Shown one piece after another: positions 1 to 7,249 of a DNA stretch of 16,064 bases. The DNA comes from Phoronis ovalis (lineage: Eukaryota > Phoronida > Phoronidae). The stretch covers positions 1 to 16,064 of the forward strand of contig JAOXYB010025058.1 of the NCBI GenBank assembly GCA_028565635.1, written 5' to 3'. A program made the translations under genes and the position numbers. Every line of letters starts with the position of its first letter. The first letter of the stretch is position 1. A model generated the notes under the pieces. It saw only the letters and a program-made list of their open reading frames with translations, ran no database searches and was not told the origin of the DNA.

Positions 1-72
1 ATACTATCCATACGGCCTCCTGTGTAATCTATATATATATATAGATTACACAGGAGGCCGTATGGATAGTAT
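1..72. repeat. perfect 72-bp palindrome (inverted repeat without spacer)
   Basis: Bases 1-36 are the exact reverse complement of bases 37-72. The centre is an alternating AT tract, and the arms contain GGCCTCCTGTGTAATC and its complement. It could extrude as a cruciform or fold as a long hairpin. It may be a fold-back or MITE-like element, or the edge of a larger inverted repeat cut by the window boundary. An assembly fold-back artefact is also possible because it sits exactly at position 1. Confidence 0.9.
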
Positions 73-138
73 ATCATAAATTTATTTATTTAAAAATCAG
101 TATATGGATAGTATATCATTAATTTATTTATTGAAAAA
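61..138 (+). repeat. imperfect tandem duplication, about 42-bp period
   Basis: The segment beginning TATGGATAGTATATCAT at 61 is repeated at 103. Both copies continue into a similar AT-rich tail (ATTTATTTATT then an A run). The first copy overlaps the right arm of the palindrome, so the palindrome arm, not the whole palindrome, was duplicated. Confidence 0.75.
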
Positions 139-204
139 TATAATGACACATGCGCGCCAGCTGACCGTGGGATCGACCAGTGCAATTTGTTCAATCATGG
201 ATCG

Positions 205-290
205 GCTCGTTCCAGTCAATGGGCGGGGGAGGTTTTTTCTAGAACTAATCTTTTTTTATTCCGGGATAGTCCCAAAAATAGGCCAATAAA
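205..290 (-). repeat. diverged, inverted fragment of the interspersed element seen at 1374 and 2565
   Basis: GCTCGTTCCAGTCAATG at 205-221 matches the reverse complement of 2747-2763 in the well-preserved copy at 16 of 17 positions. Weaker similarity follows: a G-rich block, a T-rich block, then a segment around GATAGTCCCAAAAATAG that parallels the ATAGTCCTAATAATAG stretch of the element's other strand. This suggests an old third copy in opposite orientation. Only the 17-base core is strong. Confidence 0.35.
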
Positions 291-371
291 GACTGACGTA
301 TCAATTCTAACACTTTCCCATTCAAAAATTGTGGTCTGTCTAAATTAACTATAATATGCCTTGTTCAACCT

Positions 372-1041
372 GAGCGCGATTCAATATAGCCTTCAAAAAT
401 GCTGAAGTGAGCATTTGTCGCTTCCATTACGGCACTTATTCTGGGCGTATTGGTACAATATTTTTTTTTTGCTTGTCAATTTTTTTCTTGCAGCATGGAG
501 ACGTTTCAGCGACCTTTTTCGATTACTGAACTGATATTTTTCTCTCGCATCCCCCTTTTGAAAAAGTGTCTGATGTCCCTGATTTCGCTCTTGAAATTGG
601 TTGTCAGTTTTTACACGTGCGTGACGTCCAAATCTCACTAAAACCCCACCTACGTTTGACCAGGGGGTGGGGGGGGGGGGTAATTCCTATACGAAACACT
701 ATAAGTTTGTGGTCATTGTGATAACTTTTGAGATGATCCCTTAGAGAGTTCCCCCTTACATCATTTGACATATTTTTCAACTGACAAACGCATTGTATAT
801 TGTTTACTTCCGGTCCACGTGTGCCTCAAAATGGATAACAAAACTTTAATTCCCACGATATACAAAAGAAGGCATAATATGCAGAGTTCGTGTTCCCACT
901 TGATTCCTGAGCGCAATTACTTAGGTTAAGCGGCCTCCGAAGCAGGATTGAGATTTAACAAAAATCGCGCTCAATTAAAGTGAGCAGAGCATTCCCACTA
1001 CAAGAACTGAGCATGAGCACGATTTGCCCTCTGAGCGCGAT
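372..1041. repeat. scattered GAGCGCGAT-like motifs, probably remnants of a degenerate repeat
   Basis: The motif GAGC(G/A)C(G/A)AT occurs at 372-380, 909-917, 1015-1023 and 1033-1041, and inverted as ATCGCGCTC at 964-972. The 891-1065 cluster is bounded by TGTTCCCACT at 891 and its near-complement TAATGGGAAC at 1051. A further ATTCCCACTA lies inside at 990. In DNA this AT-rich, recurrence of a CpG-rich nonamer is unlikely by chance. A non-autonomous element or a regulatory array would both fit, and I cannot name a family. Confidence 0.5.
663..680 (+). repeat. poly-G tract
   Basis: There are five Gs, one T, then twelve Gs. This is a simple low-complexity run and a likely site of length variation or sequencing error. 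Confidence 0.9.
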
Positions 1042-1067
1042 CAGAAGGTCTAATGGGAACAAGGCTT

Positions 1068-1171
1068 AAAACTCACCCGTACGCTGACATTTTACATGTA
1101 TGTGGTGACTTAGTCTAATTAGTTTGTTTTTATCAAATGAAGAAATTAATTAAGTAAAATCTAAGCTCGTA
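1068..1171 (+). repeat. diverged dispersed repeat, copy 1
   Basis: This segment is similar in order and orientation to 1943-2040. Both begin AAAACTCACC, then share a CATGTA block, a core resembling TTAGTTTGTT-TTATCAAA-GAAGAAA and a final AGCT-GTA block. It is noncoding in all frames. The two copies flank the mobile-element copy at 1374-1840, so they may be remnants of a larger duplicated unit. Confidence 0.5.
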
Positions 1172-1449
1172 AAGAAGCCAGATGGGTAAAAATCATTGAA
1201 AATCAATGTACAACTGTGAGATGCCATTAAGGTTGACTATGTTTTGTATTTATTGACAGAGTTAAAATTCAACTAATGTTGTGCGACAAGAAAATTTTAT
1301 ATTTTTCGATCACTTGAAGATAACTAGCTAACACCTTCGAAGCATAGCTGCCTGAGAATTTTCATCTTTTTTGTTAATTTCGAAAGACGGTAGTTTTTTA
1401 ATAGGAAAATGTTGGGACCGATATATCAGATATTGGATCTATTATTAGG

Positions 1450-1697
1450 GAGGGCTATAGGGGGGTTTTCATGAGCAGCGAGCACTGGGGTCTGTTAAGT
1501 CCAAGCAGCGAGCATTGGGGTCTGTTAAGTCCAAGCAGCGAGCATTGGGGTCTGTTAAGTCCGAGCAGCGAGCATTGTCTTTTGGCGAACATTTTTTTGT
1601 TTTCAATTTTTTGTAACTATCCTGTTTTGTCCCTTTTTTTGCTTGTCGATTTTTTTGGCAAACGTTTTTTTTTGCATTGCCGATTTTTACCCCCCTC
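1450..1697. mobile_element. 248-bp nested insertion with 6-bp target-site duplication
   Basis: The insertion is defined by comparison with the uninterrupted copy at 2565-2780. ATTAGG at 1444-1449 recurs at 1698-1703, whereas the empty copy has it once (2635-2640). This is a 6-bp target-site duplication. The insert begins GAGGG and ends CCCTC, a 5-bp terminal inverted repeat, with longer G and C runs just inside each end (1460-1465 and 1690-1695). Inside are a 30-bp minisatellite (1473-1577) and T-rich runs. It is too short to encode a transposase and is presumably non-autonomous. A 6-bp duplication is compatible with several DNA-transposon groups, so I assign none. Confidence 0.75.
1473..1577 (+). 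repeat. 30-bp minisatellite, 3.5 units
   Basis: Units start at 1473, 1503, 1533 and 1563 (the last is a half unit). The pattern is (G/A)AGCAGCGAGCA(C/T)TGGGG followed by TCTGTTAAGTCC, with only one or two differences between units. The 30-base period is divisible by three, so several frames stay open on both strands. These open frames are a by-product of the repeat and not evidence of a gene. Confidence 0.95.
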
Positions 1698-1942
1698 ATT
1701 AGGACTATTCCAAGGAATTTTACATAAGGCACTGCAATATTTTTTCCAGTGTGCATTTAAAAAAATAATCCTCTGCATCCGTGTACCCCCGGGAACACAT
1801 CTCACCTGCATTTACTGGAACGAGCTATACTGCATGGTGCCTACTGTATGGCTGACCATAGTGGGTTCACAGTATCTGATGTAAATTGGACCTAACTCTT
1901 TCGTAGACAAGTAAAAAATTTGTCGTTTTTGGTAATTAATAA

Positions 1943-2040
1943 AAAACTCACCGATATGATGAAAATTTTCATGTAGCCATATTTTTTGGCCTTAGTTTGT
2001 TGTTATCAAAGTGAAGAAAGTATAAATCTCCTAGCTTGTA
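1943..2040 (+). repeat. diverged dispersed repeat, copy 2
   Basis: This is the partner of 1068-1171, in the same orientation, with matching AAAACTCACC start and TTAGTTTGTT-TTATCAAA-GAAGAAA core (about 1992-2020). Weaker similarity continues to about 2095 through an AACTGT-ATGC block. No function is visible. Confidence 0.5.
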
Positions 2041-2351
2041 TTACAACATTTGTTGAATTTTAACAGAATGAAAACTGTATGATGCTACTGTAATGAGTTT
2101 GTACTATCTGACTTGTGTTTAAAAGTATAGATTTGTACTACGTTTGTGAAAGTGAACTGTTAATGATGCAGTTCTGATGCGCTAGCACAATTTATTCACA
2201 AAACACTGCACGCTGGGAATGTTTAGATTTCTGTTTTGTGGTTCCAATTGCTGACTTTATAATATTTGTTTACTGTGACCATTAATAATTCTTCTTCAGT
2301 AACGTAAACCATCCATTAATATAAACAAACATTTTTCACTTATCATTTTAG

Positions 2352-4892
2352 GCACAAAACCAGGTGACTTTGATTTTTGGGATCTAGTAGTGTTGTCAAC
2401 GGCTGATGATGAACAAAAAAAAGCTTACGAGATTCAGCTATATGAAAAGTTGCAGAGAAAAGAACTGCCACTAGATGTTCCTTATCATGTTTTCTCTGAT
2501 CCACCTGGTCCAAAAGTTGGTATGCTGTTTGTTTATTTAATTATTGTCTTTTAAGTTAAAACTATTAATTTCGAAAGACGATAGTTTTTGAATAGGAAAA
2601 TGTTGGGACCAATTTATTAGATATTGGATCTATTATTAGGACTATTTCAAGGAATTTTCCATAAGGCACTGCAATATTTTTTCCTGTGTGCATTTTAAAA
2701 AATAATCTTCTACATCCATGTACCCCCCAGGAACACATCTCACCTGCATTTACTGGAACGAGCTGTACTGCTGTGGCATAAGGAACCAATCCAGTTATAT
2801 TGACATAGATCTTTAATTATAAAATAAACCCAAACAGTGTGTCAAAAAGTTATTTAGCAAGATTGTTATGTTTCCTACAGTAAGTTATTGAAAAACATGA
2901 CTCTTCCAGTTTAATTTTGAAATAAAAAAGAAACAAAATTAGGACTTCAACTTGTGCACTTGTAAATTGTTGTTCAAGGCATTGTAAAGGCTTAATAGCA
3001 CTCGTGCACTCAGCAAAATTATGCGCGTTAATCAATGTATCGCCACTTTGCGTTTTATATCATAAAATAAGTATTAAATAATGCTCCAGATGTCAACTGA
3101 TTAAGTGCCACCTTTTTTTGATAAATAATTACTGTACTCATTGTTAATATTTCGTGGTGGAATGTTCAAATGAAAACCCAATCAAATCTCCGTCAATTTT
3201 GGTAATTTAGAATAAAATCAACAAAAGCTGCCAAAAAGGAGAAAAAAGGTTAAGCTATGTTAATATGTATATGTATGAGTGTGTGTGTGCGCACGCGTGC
3301 GAGTGCATATATACAATGGTGTGATATACACAATTGAACATTACTAATTTGAATTTCTATTTTTAGGAAATGGTGGTTCAATTATGCACTGTTTACATCT
3401 GTTAACACAGACTTATGGAGAGAAATTTTTCAAGTTACGAGTAATCATTATTCCTGCTGGAGGTCAAAGTCAACGATTACCAAGTGCAAGTGTGCTAGGA
3501 AAAATATTCACTGCTTTACCCACGGGAAAGCCCATGTACCAGATGCTAGACTTAAAGTTAGCACTGTCCTTACCATTTGTTAAGAAAATGCAGCCTGGGG
3601 TCTTTATTTCATGTCCTGATGTTATTGAAGTGTATAATTTTGGAAAAGATCCTGATTGGTCTTTTGAGAATCCAGGTTTTACCGTTTTAGCTCATCCATC
3701 AACAATAGAAATTGGAAAAGGTCATGGCGTATATGTACTTGAAAATCCAGAAAAGTTAGGGAAAAAAGACACAGAATTTGCTATGTGTTCTGAAGTTTTG
3801 CAAAAACCATCGGAAGCGGTGATGCGTGAGAAAGGTGCTGTTGTGTCAGAGAAAAACCCAACTGGTGATGGAGTGTCAAAAGAAATAGTGTACACTGACA
3901 GCATTTTCTTTTTTGACCATTCTATTAGCAAAAAATTGACTAAATTTTATGAAGACATTCTACCATTACCATGTGAAATTGATGGATATGGAGATTTCTT
4001 GCAAGCTCTGGGTCCTCGGGCAACAATAGACTACACTAACAATGTATCTAATGTGAGCAGTGTGCATCCAGACCTGATACCAACTAGGGAAAAAATATTT
4101 AACTTGCTAAAAGGAACACAACTGAATGTAGTAATGCTGAATAAATCAAAGTTTTACCATATTGGCTCTACAAAAGAATACCTCCATCATTATTGTAGTG
4201 ACGGTATTTTCTCGAAACAACTTGACATGAATAAACAGATTATGTCTATCTTTCAGAAAAGTAATGATCAGTCTAAGAAGCCATGTTTGGAACAGGGAGG
4301 TTGTGTTTTACACAGTAAATTGCCTGCACAATCGGCTGTAGACCCAACAAGTGTTATAGAGTATTGCAACTTTGATGTGCCGATTGTTACATCTCCGGGC
4401 TGTATAGTAAGTAACTGTTGCTATTTATTGGATGATACAAGCAGCAGTGCAAAGGCAATATCGTTAAACCATAATACATTTATTCATACTGTCCCAGTGC
4501 TACATGATTCTCAAACAAAATTTGCAACAATTATCTTTAGCACCCAGGACAACTTGAAGAAGAAAGTTGAAGCATCGCTCGTTGGCGAGTTGCTTTATTT
4601 TGGCAAATCATTAAATAACATTTTGCCTCTGTATGGCGTTGATTCTGCAACAAAGTTTTTTGCACCTAGTAAACCTACTGGCTTATGGTATGCTAAATTA
4701 TTTCCTATCATGCCAAGCATGACTGAATCTCTCAAGACAGCTCTGCAAGTGTTGAAAATGATTTATAGGGAGGAAAGCTCAAAACCAAATTTATCAGATT
4801 ACATATGTCTGTCAATGGATGATATCCTTCACAGTAAAGATGTTACCATGATGTTGGATTATCGGAAAGGCTTATATAAGAAACTCAGCTAA
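2352..4892 (+). CDS. FPGT: fucose-1-phosphate guanylyltransferase (GDP-fucose pyrophosphorylase), 3' two coding exons; 5' end not found
   Basis: The exons are 2352-2519 and 3367-4892, split by a GT-AG phase-1 intron of 847 bp. The join restores the family-typical VGNGGS at the junction. The enzyme makes GDP-L-fucose and pyrophosphate from fucose-1-phosphate and GTP in the cytosolic fucose salvage pathway. Visible product: 563 residues ending at TAA, against roughly 590-600 for vertebrate FPGT, so only a short N-terminus is missing. Recognisable blocks are [16 protein letters not shown] near the start, [18 protein letters not shown], the nucleotide-binding [18 protein letters not shown] (visible residues 86-103), [38 protein letters not shown] and STQDNLKK. 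The ATG at 3384 lies inside an exon and is not the true start. The coding exon upstream of 2352 must end with one base of a split codon and a donor. I found none between 1 and 2351, so it is probably left of the window. All key blocks are intact. Confidence 0.95.
2565..2780 (+). mobile_element. interspersed element copy B, uninterrupted, in the FPGT intron
   Basis: This 216-bp stretch is nearly identical to the two halves of copy A (1374-1449 and 1698-1840). It lies 45 bp inside the intron in the same orientation. It supplies the uninterrupted reference TCTATTATTAGGACTATT for the nested insertion in copy A. It contains no protein-coding capacity that I would defend. Confidence 0.8.
3279..3314. 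repeat. alternating purine-pyrimidine tract (GT/GC/AT)
   Basis: A strictly alternating purine-pyrimidine run of 23 bases (3279-3301) is followed, after one break, by another 12 (3303-3314). It includes the 12-bp palindrome CGCACGCGTGCG at 3290-3301. Such tracts favour left-handed Z-DNA. It lies about 50-90 bp upstream of the acceptor of the last FPGT exon. It may be only a microsatellite. Confidence 0.7.
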
Positions 4893-5930
4893 AATACTTT
4901 CGAGAAATACCGTACATTTTCATCTGTTTTTTCAGCTAAGAAAGTAATATATCAAAAGGTGTGTAAACATTCCATAAACAGTGCAGGGATTTGTTGCCAT
5001 GATGGCTTACCTGTGTGGCTATTCCATATTTTAATTGTTCACTTTGGAATGTGCCAAGGCGTTTCTAAATTAAATAAGGGTGGTATATCTCTAATCAATT
5101 TACACGTACACAGAGTAATATTTAATAACTTAGTCACTATGTGTCATTGCTATCAGCAGCTGTTATGATAATAATCAGGACAATCTACACACTGTTATCA
5201 CAAGGCTTCTGTGACACTATTTACACACACTAGGTGTCAGTAGTTTTGTGAATACAGATACAAGTGGTTGATCATTCATAAAATGCTATGAATTATGGGA
5301 TCGATTGGATTTTTTTCGCCGTGACATCTAGTTCCTGGAAGCTGGCTATTTTGTTATAGATATTACTAGGGGAACTGTGTTACATGTATGTTACCTTGCA
5401 CATAATTAAAGAATAACGTGCTGTAGTCCTGAACATTCATGATTTTTTTTGTTGGATTTATTTTTGTTAAATTTGGTACACATAAAATACATGTATGTAA
5501 CCGAACATGTTTTTTGCAATGGTTGTTTCTGTACCTGTAATTTAGTTACAAAAGAAGTGTAGGACAATTTTTAATTGGCCTTTCCCCAAGTTGAATTGAA
5601 TATTTATTATGCTGCTAATGGTTGTGTAGTCGAAGTTTAGACCCTTGTTGTATTTTTTTTTTTTAAATGTGTTATTTTTAATTTCTTAAAACCATGCAGT
5701 AGTTAAATACTACCAAATTAAATTTAGATACCTATATAAATATATGGTCTATTAATTTTAAAACAAATTTTTGACTGTTGCGAGTTTATAGTTTTAAAAC
5801 AATTTATGTAGTAAATTTGTAAGATATATAGTCTGTTAGAGACTAATGGTTGTGGGAAATAGTTGAATGAATTGTCATGTAACATTTTTTAAACATACTT
5901 AAATAAAGTGCACTTGAGAACATAGATAGG
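4893..5930 (+). other. probable FPGT 3' untranslated region
   Basis: This AT-rich sequence after the FPGT stop has no long frame and many stops in all frames. An ATTAAA at 5405-5410 could give a shorter transcript. The canonical AATAAA at 5902-5907, followed by a G/T-containing stretch, is the best candidate for the main 3' end. Small open frames inside (for example 4959-5168) show no recognisable features. Confidence 0.55.
5902..5907 (+). terminator. polyadenylation signal AATAAA, likely for FPGT
   Basis: This canonical hexamer lies 1,010 bases after the FPGT stop and is followed within 35 bases by GATAGGTTGGG, a G/T-rich element of the kind that follows cleavage sites. In AT-rich DNA the hexamer also occurs by chance. 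Confidence 0.5.
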
Positions 5931-6268
5931 TTGGGATTTCCCAAATTCCATAATTCCATGCATTTTTAATATTTAACATTTGGGAAGCCGAATGTATGCA
6001 ATCTTAGCAAAATTAGTATTCGACAAGCTAGTAACATACTTCCAAACTTTAAGAGGTCTACTATAACGTAAATGATCAGTGAATGTCTTCTCAACTCTGC
6101 TATGGTAGAATTGTTACTTGATGATTTACCAGCTCCAAGTAGGAATTTGTAGGTTTTGTACGTTTCCTTTCTTTTTTCCAATTTTCAGCAAGCTATATCT
6201 CGAAGACAGTTACTGCTACGGCCATCGTACTTCACTGGGTGTCGCATCCCCAGATAGGCCATTGTAGG

Positions 6269-6303
6269 TTGACCTTAAAGGTCAAGATGTTATTTGGAGG
6301 TCA
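6269..6303. promoter_or_regulatory. cluster of three AGGTCA-type half-sites
   Basis: TTGACCTTAAAGGTCAA at 6269-6285 is a perfect 17-bp palindrome containing two outward-facing half-sites (TGACCT, 3-bp spacer, AGGTCA). A third AGGTCA, in AGGTCAAAG context, lies at 6298-6303. AGGTCA is the classical half-site of many nuclear receptors, and everted repeats are used by some receptor dimers. No gene start is near, and the same words can occur inside transposable elements, so regulation is only a possibility. Confidence 0.35.
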
Positions 6304-6420
6304 AAGCTAATCAACTACACATAATAATGAATTAATATGTGATTATCTACAATTAACTCAAATGGGACTTCAATTCAAATTGCCGCCCCTGGGACTATTG
6401 TTGAAAATGGGACGATTATT

Positions 6421-6448
6421 GATTTGTATACTTACAAAGATACAAATC
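6421..6448. repeat. short hairpin, 9-bp arms
   Basis: GATTTGTAT (6421-6429) and ATACAAATC (6440-6448) are exact inverted repeats around a 10-base loop. It lies just upstream of the G-rich island and may be an internal hairpin of a degraded element. Confidence 0.6.
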
Positions 6449-6531
6449 AACATTTTTTTAGGAGGGAGATTTTTTGGGAGTTGTAAGAGGAGTGAGACTG
6501 AAACCACACCGCGCTTGGCCTTGATAAACGT

Positions 6532-6581
6532 GGGGGTGGATGCGGGAGGAGGATTGTTCCCTTGGGTAGGGGAGTCCGGGG
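6532..6581 (+). other. G-rich island with G-quadruplex potential
   Basis: G tracts of at least three occur at 6532-6536, 6544-6546, 6564-6566, 6569-6572 and 6578-6581. The last three are separated by loops of 2-5 bases. The island stands out in AT-rich surroundings. The stop-poor frames on both strands across 6362-6796 follow from this composition and do not resemble a protein family. Confidence 0.45.
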
Positions 6582-6916
6582 TCTCCTTCGAAAAATGTGG
6601 GATTTTTGTATGTTTTTTCTTGGGGCATAATTTGAACATAGATTGTTTCCAAAGTAATGTTAATTTTATATGCAATGAGTTGATAAATTTCTTCGTCCAC
6701 ATGTTTCCAGTTGTTAATTACAACGGATTTAGATTTGGCTATGTTCTGTGTTGCAAATCATCAGAGAAAGCAAGTTTCAAATTTGATCGTAATTGAAAAG
6801 TTCAATGTTAGTACTAGATAGTTCGTAACAAAACAAGCCTCGGAATTATCGAGATAATAGGACTACAGACAAGCTAATCAATTGGGCAGATTGATTTTAC
6901 AACTATTATACAAAGT

Positions 6917-7249
6917 ATGGATAAAAAATTAATACTAGTATCGAAAGATGATAAAGTCACAGTTGCAAATATGGAAGGTAAATTGAAGTCAAATAAAAAT
7001 CAACCATCTGACGAACTACAGTTTGATTTCCTTGTCGATGCTGTCATGCTAGCATTCTTGTCTTTCATAAGCATGTCATGAACCGGAGGAGTTTAAAAAC
7101 CAACGAAGTTTCACAAGATATATATGACAGCTCAAGAATATTTAGTCTTAGGCTCTGACAAAGTCATCGTATTATCAAGCCATCCATCAGATGCACCATC
7201 AGACTGTGTGAATCTGCATGTTTTAGTAGGACATGAAAATAATTATTAG
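6917..7249 (+). pseudogene. possible broken small reading frame, unrecognised
   Basis: An ATG at 6917 opens 54 codons (product beginning MDKKLILVSKDDKVTV, ending at TGA 7079-7081). Another frame is open across that stop (peptide HKHVMNRRSLKTNEVSQDIY). A third segment, 7124-7249, encodes 41 residues including GSDKVIVLSSHPSDAPSD. The hand-over between frames resembles a frameshifted coding remnant. Frames this short are also expected by chance here. No family is recognised. Confidence 0.2.

Larger units (their letters stand above)
1374..1840 (+). mobile_element. interspersed element copy A, interrupted by a nested insertion
   Basis: Bases 1374-1449 and 1698-1840 together match copy B (2565-2780) nearly base for base. 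Shared landmarks in order are TTAATTTCGAAAGAC, AATAGGAAAATGTTGGGACC, GATATTGGATCTATTATTAGG, CATAAGGCACTGCAATA and CATTTACTGGAACGAGCT. Copy A is split after ATTATTAGG by about 250 extra bases. No transposase frame is present, and a short frame on either strand is not shared in any way that suggests coding. The superfamily is unknown, because I see neither clear terminal inverted repeats nor a poly-A tail at the limits of similarity. Confidence 0.8.

Noticed and set aside
831-930. ATG at 831 as the FPGT start
   Set aside because: The encoded peptide does not resemble the FPGT N-terminus, runs into a stop and has no suitable donor with the required one-base overhang.
1473-1577. Short direct repeats that could suggest a CRISPR array
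   Set aside because: The units are head-to-tail with no unique spacers, and the surroundings are eukaryotic. It is a minisatellite.
1471-1884. Plus-strand frame of 137 codons (and minus-strand frames over the same bases)
   Set aside because: The frame is open because of the 30-bp repeat and T-rich runs, and it crosses the boundary of a nested insertion. The repetitive SSEHWGLLSP peptide is a by-product.
3384-3386. ATG at 3384 as the FPGT start codon
   Set aside because: The exon and the conserved NGGS block continue upstream to the acceptor at 3366, and the preceding exon at 2352-2519 supplies further conserved FPGT sequence.
3722-3931. Minus-strand frame within the FPGT exon
   Set aside because: It is antisense to a strongly conserved coding exon and has no features of its own.
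6362-6796. Plus-strand 144-codon frame and overlapping minus-strand frames
   Set aside because: The G-rich composition removes stops on both strands. The peptides are low in complexity and match no family I know.
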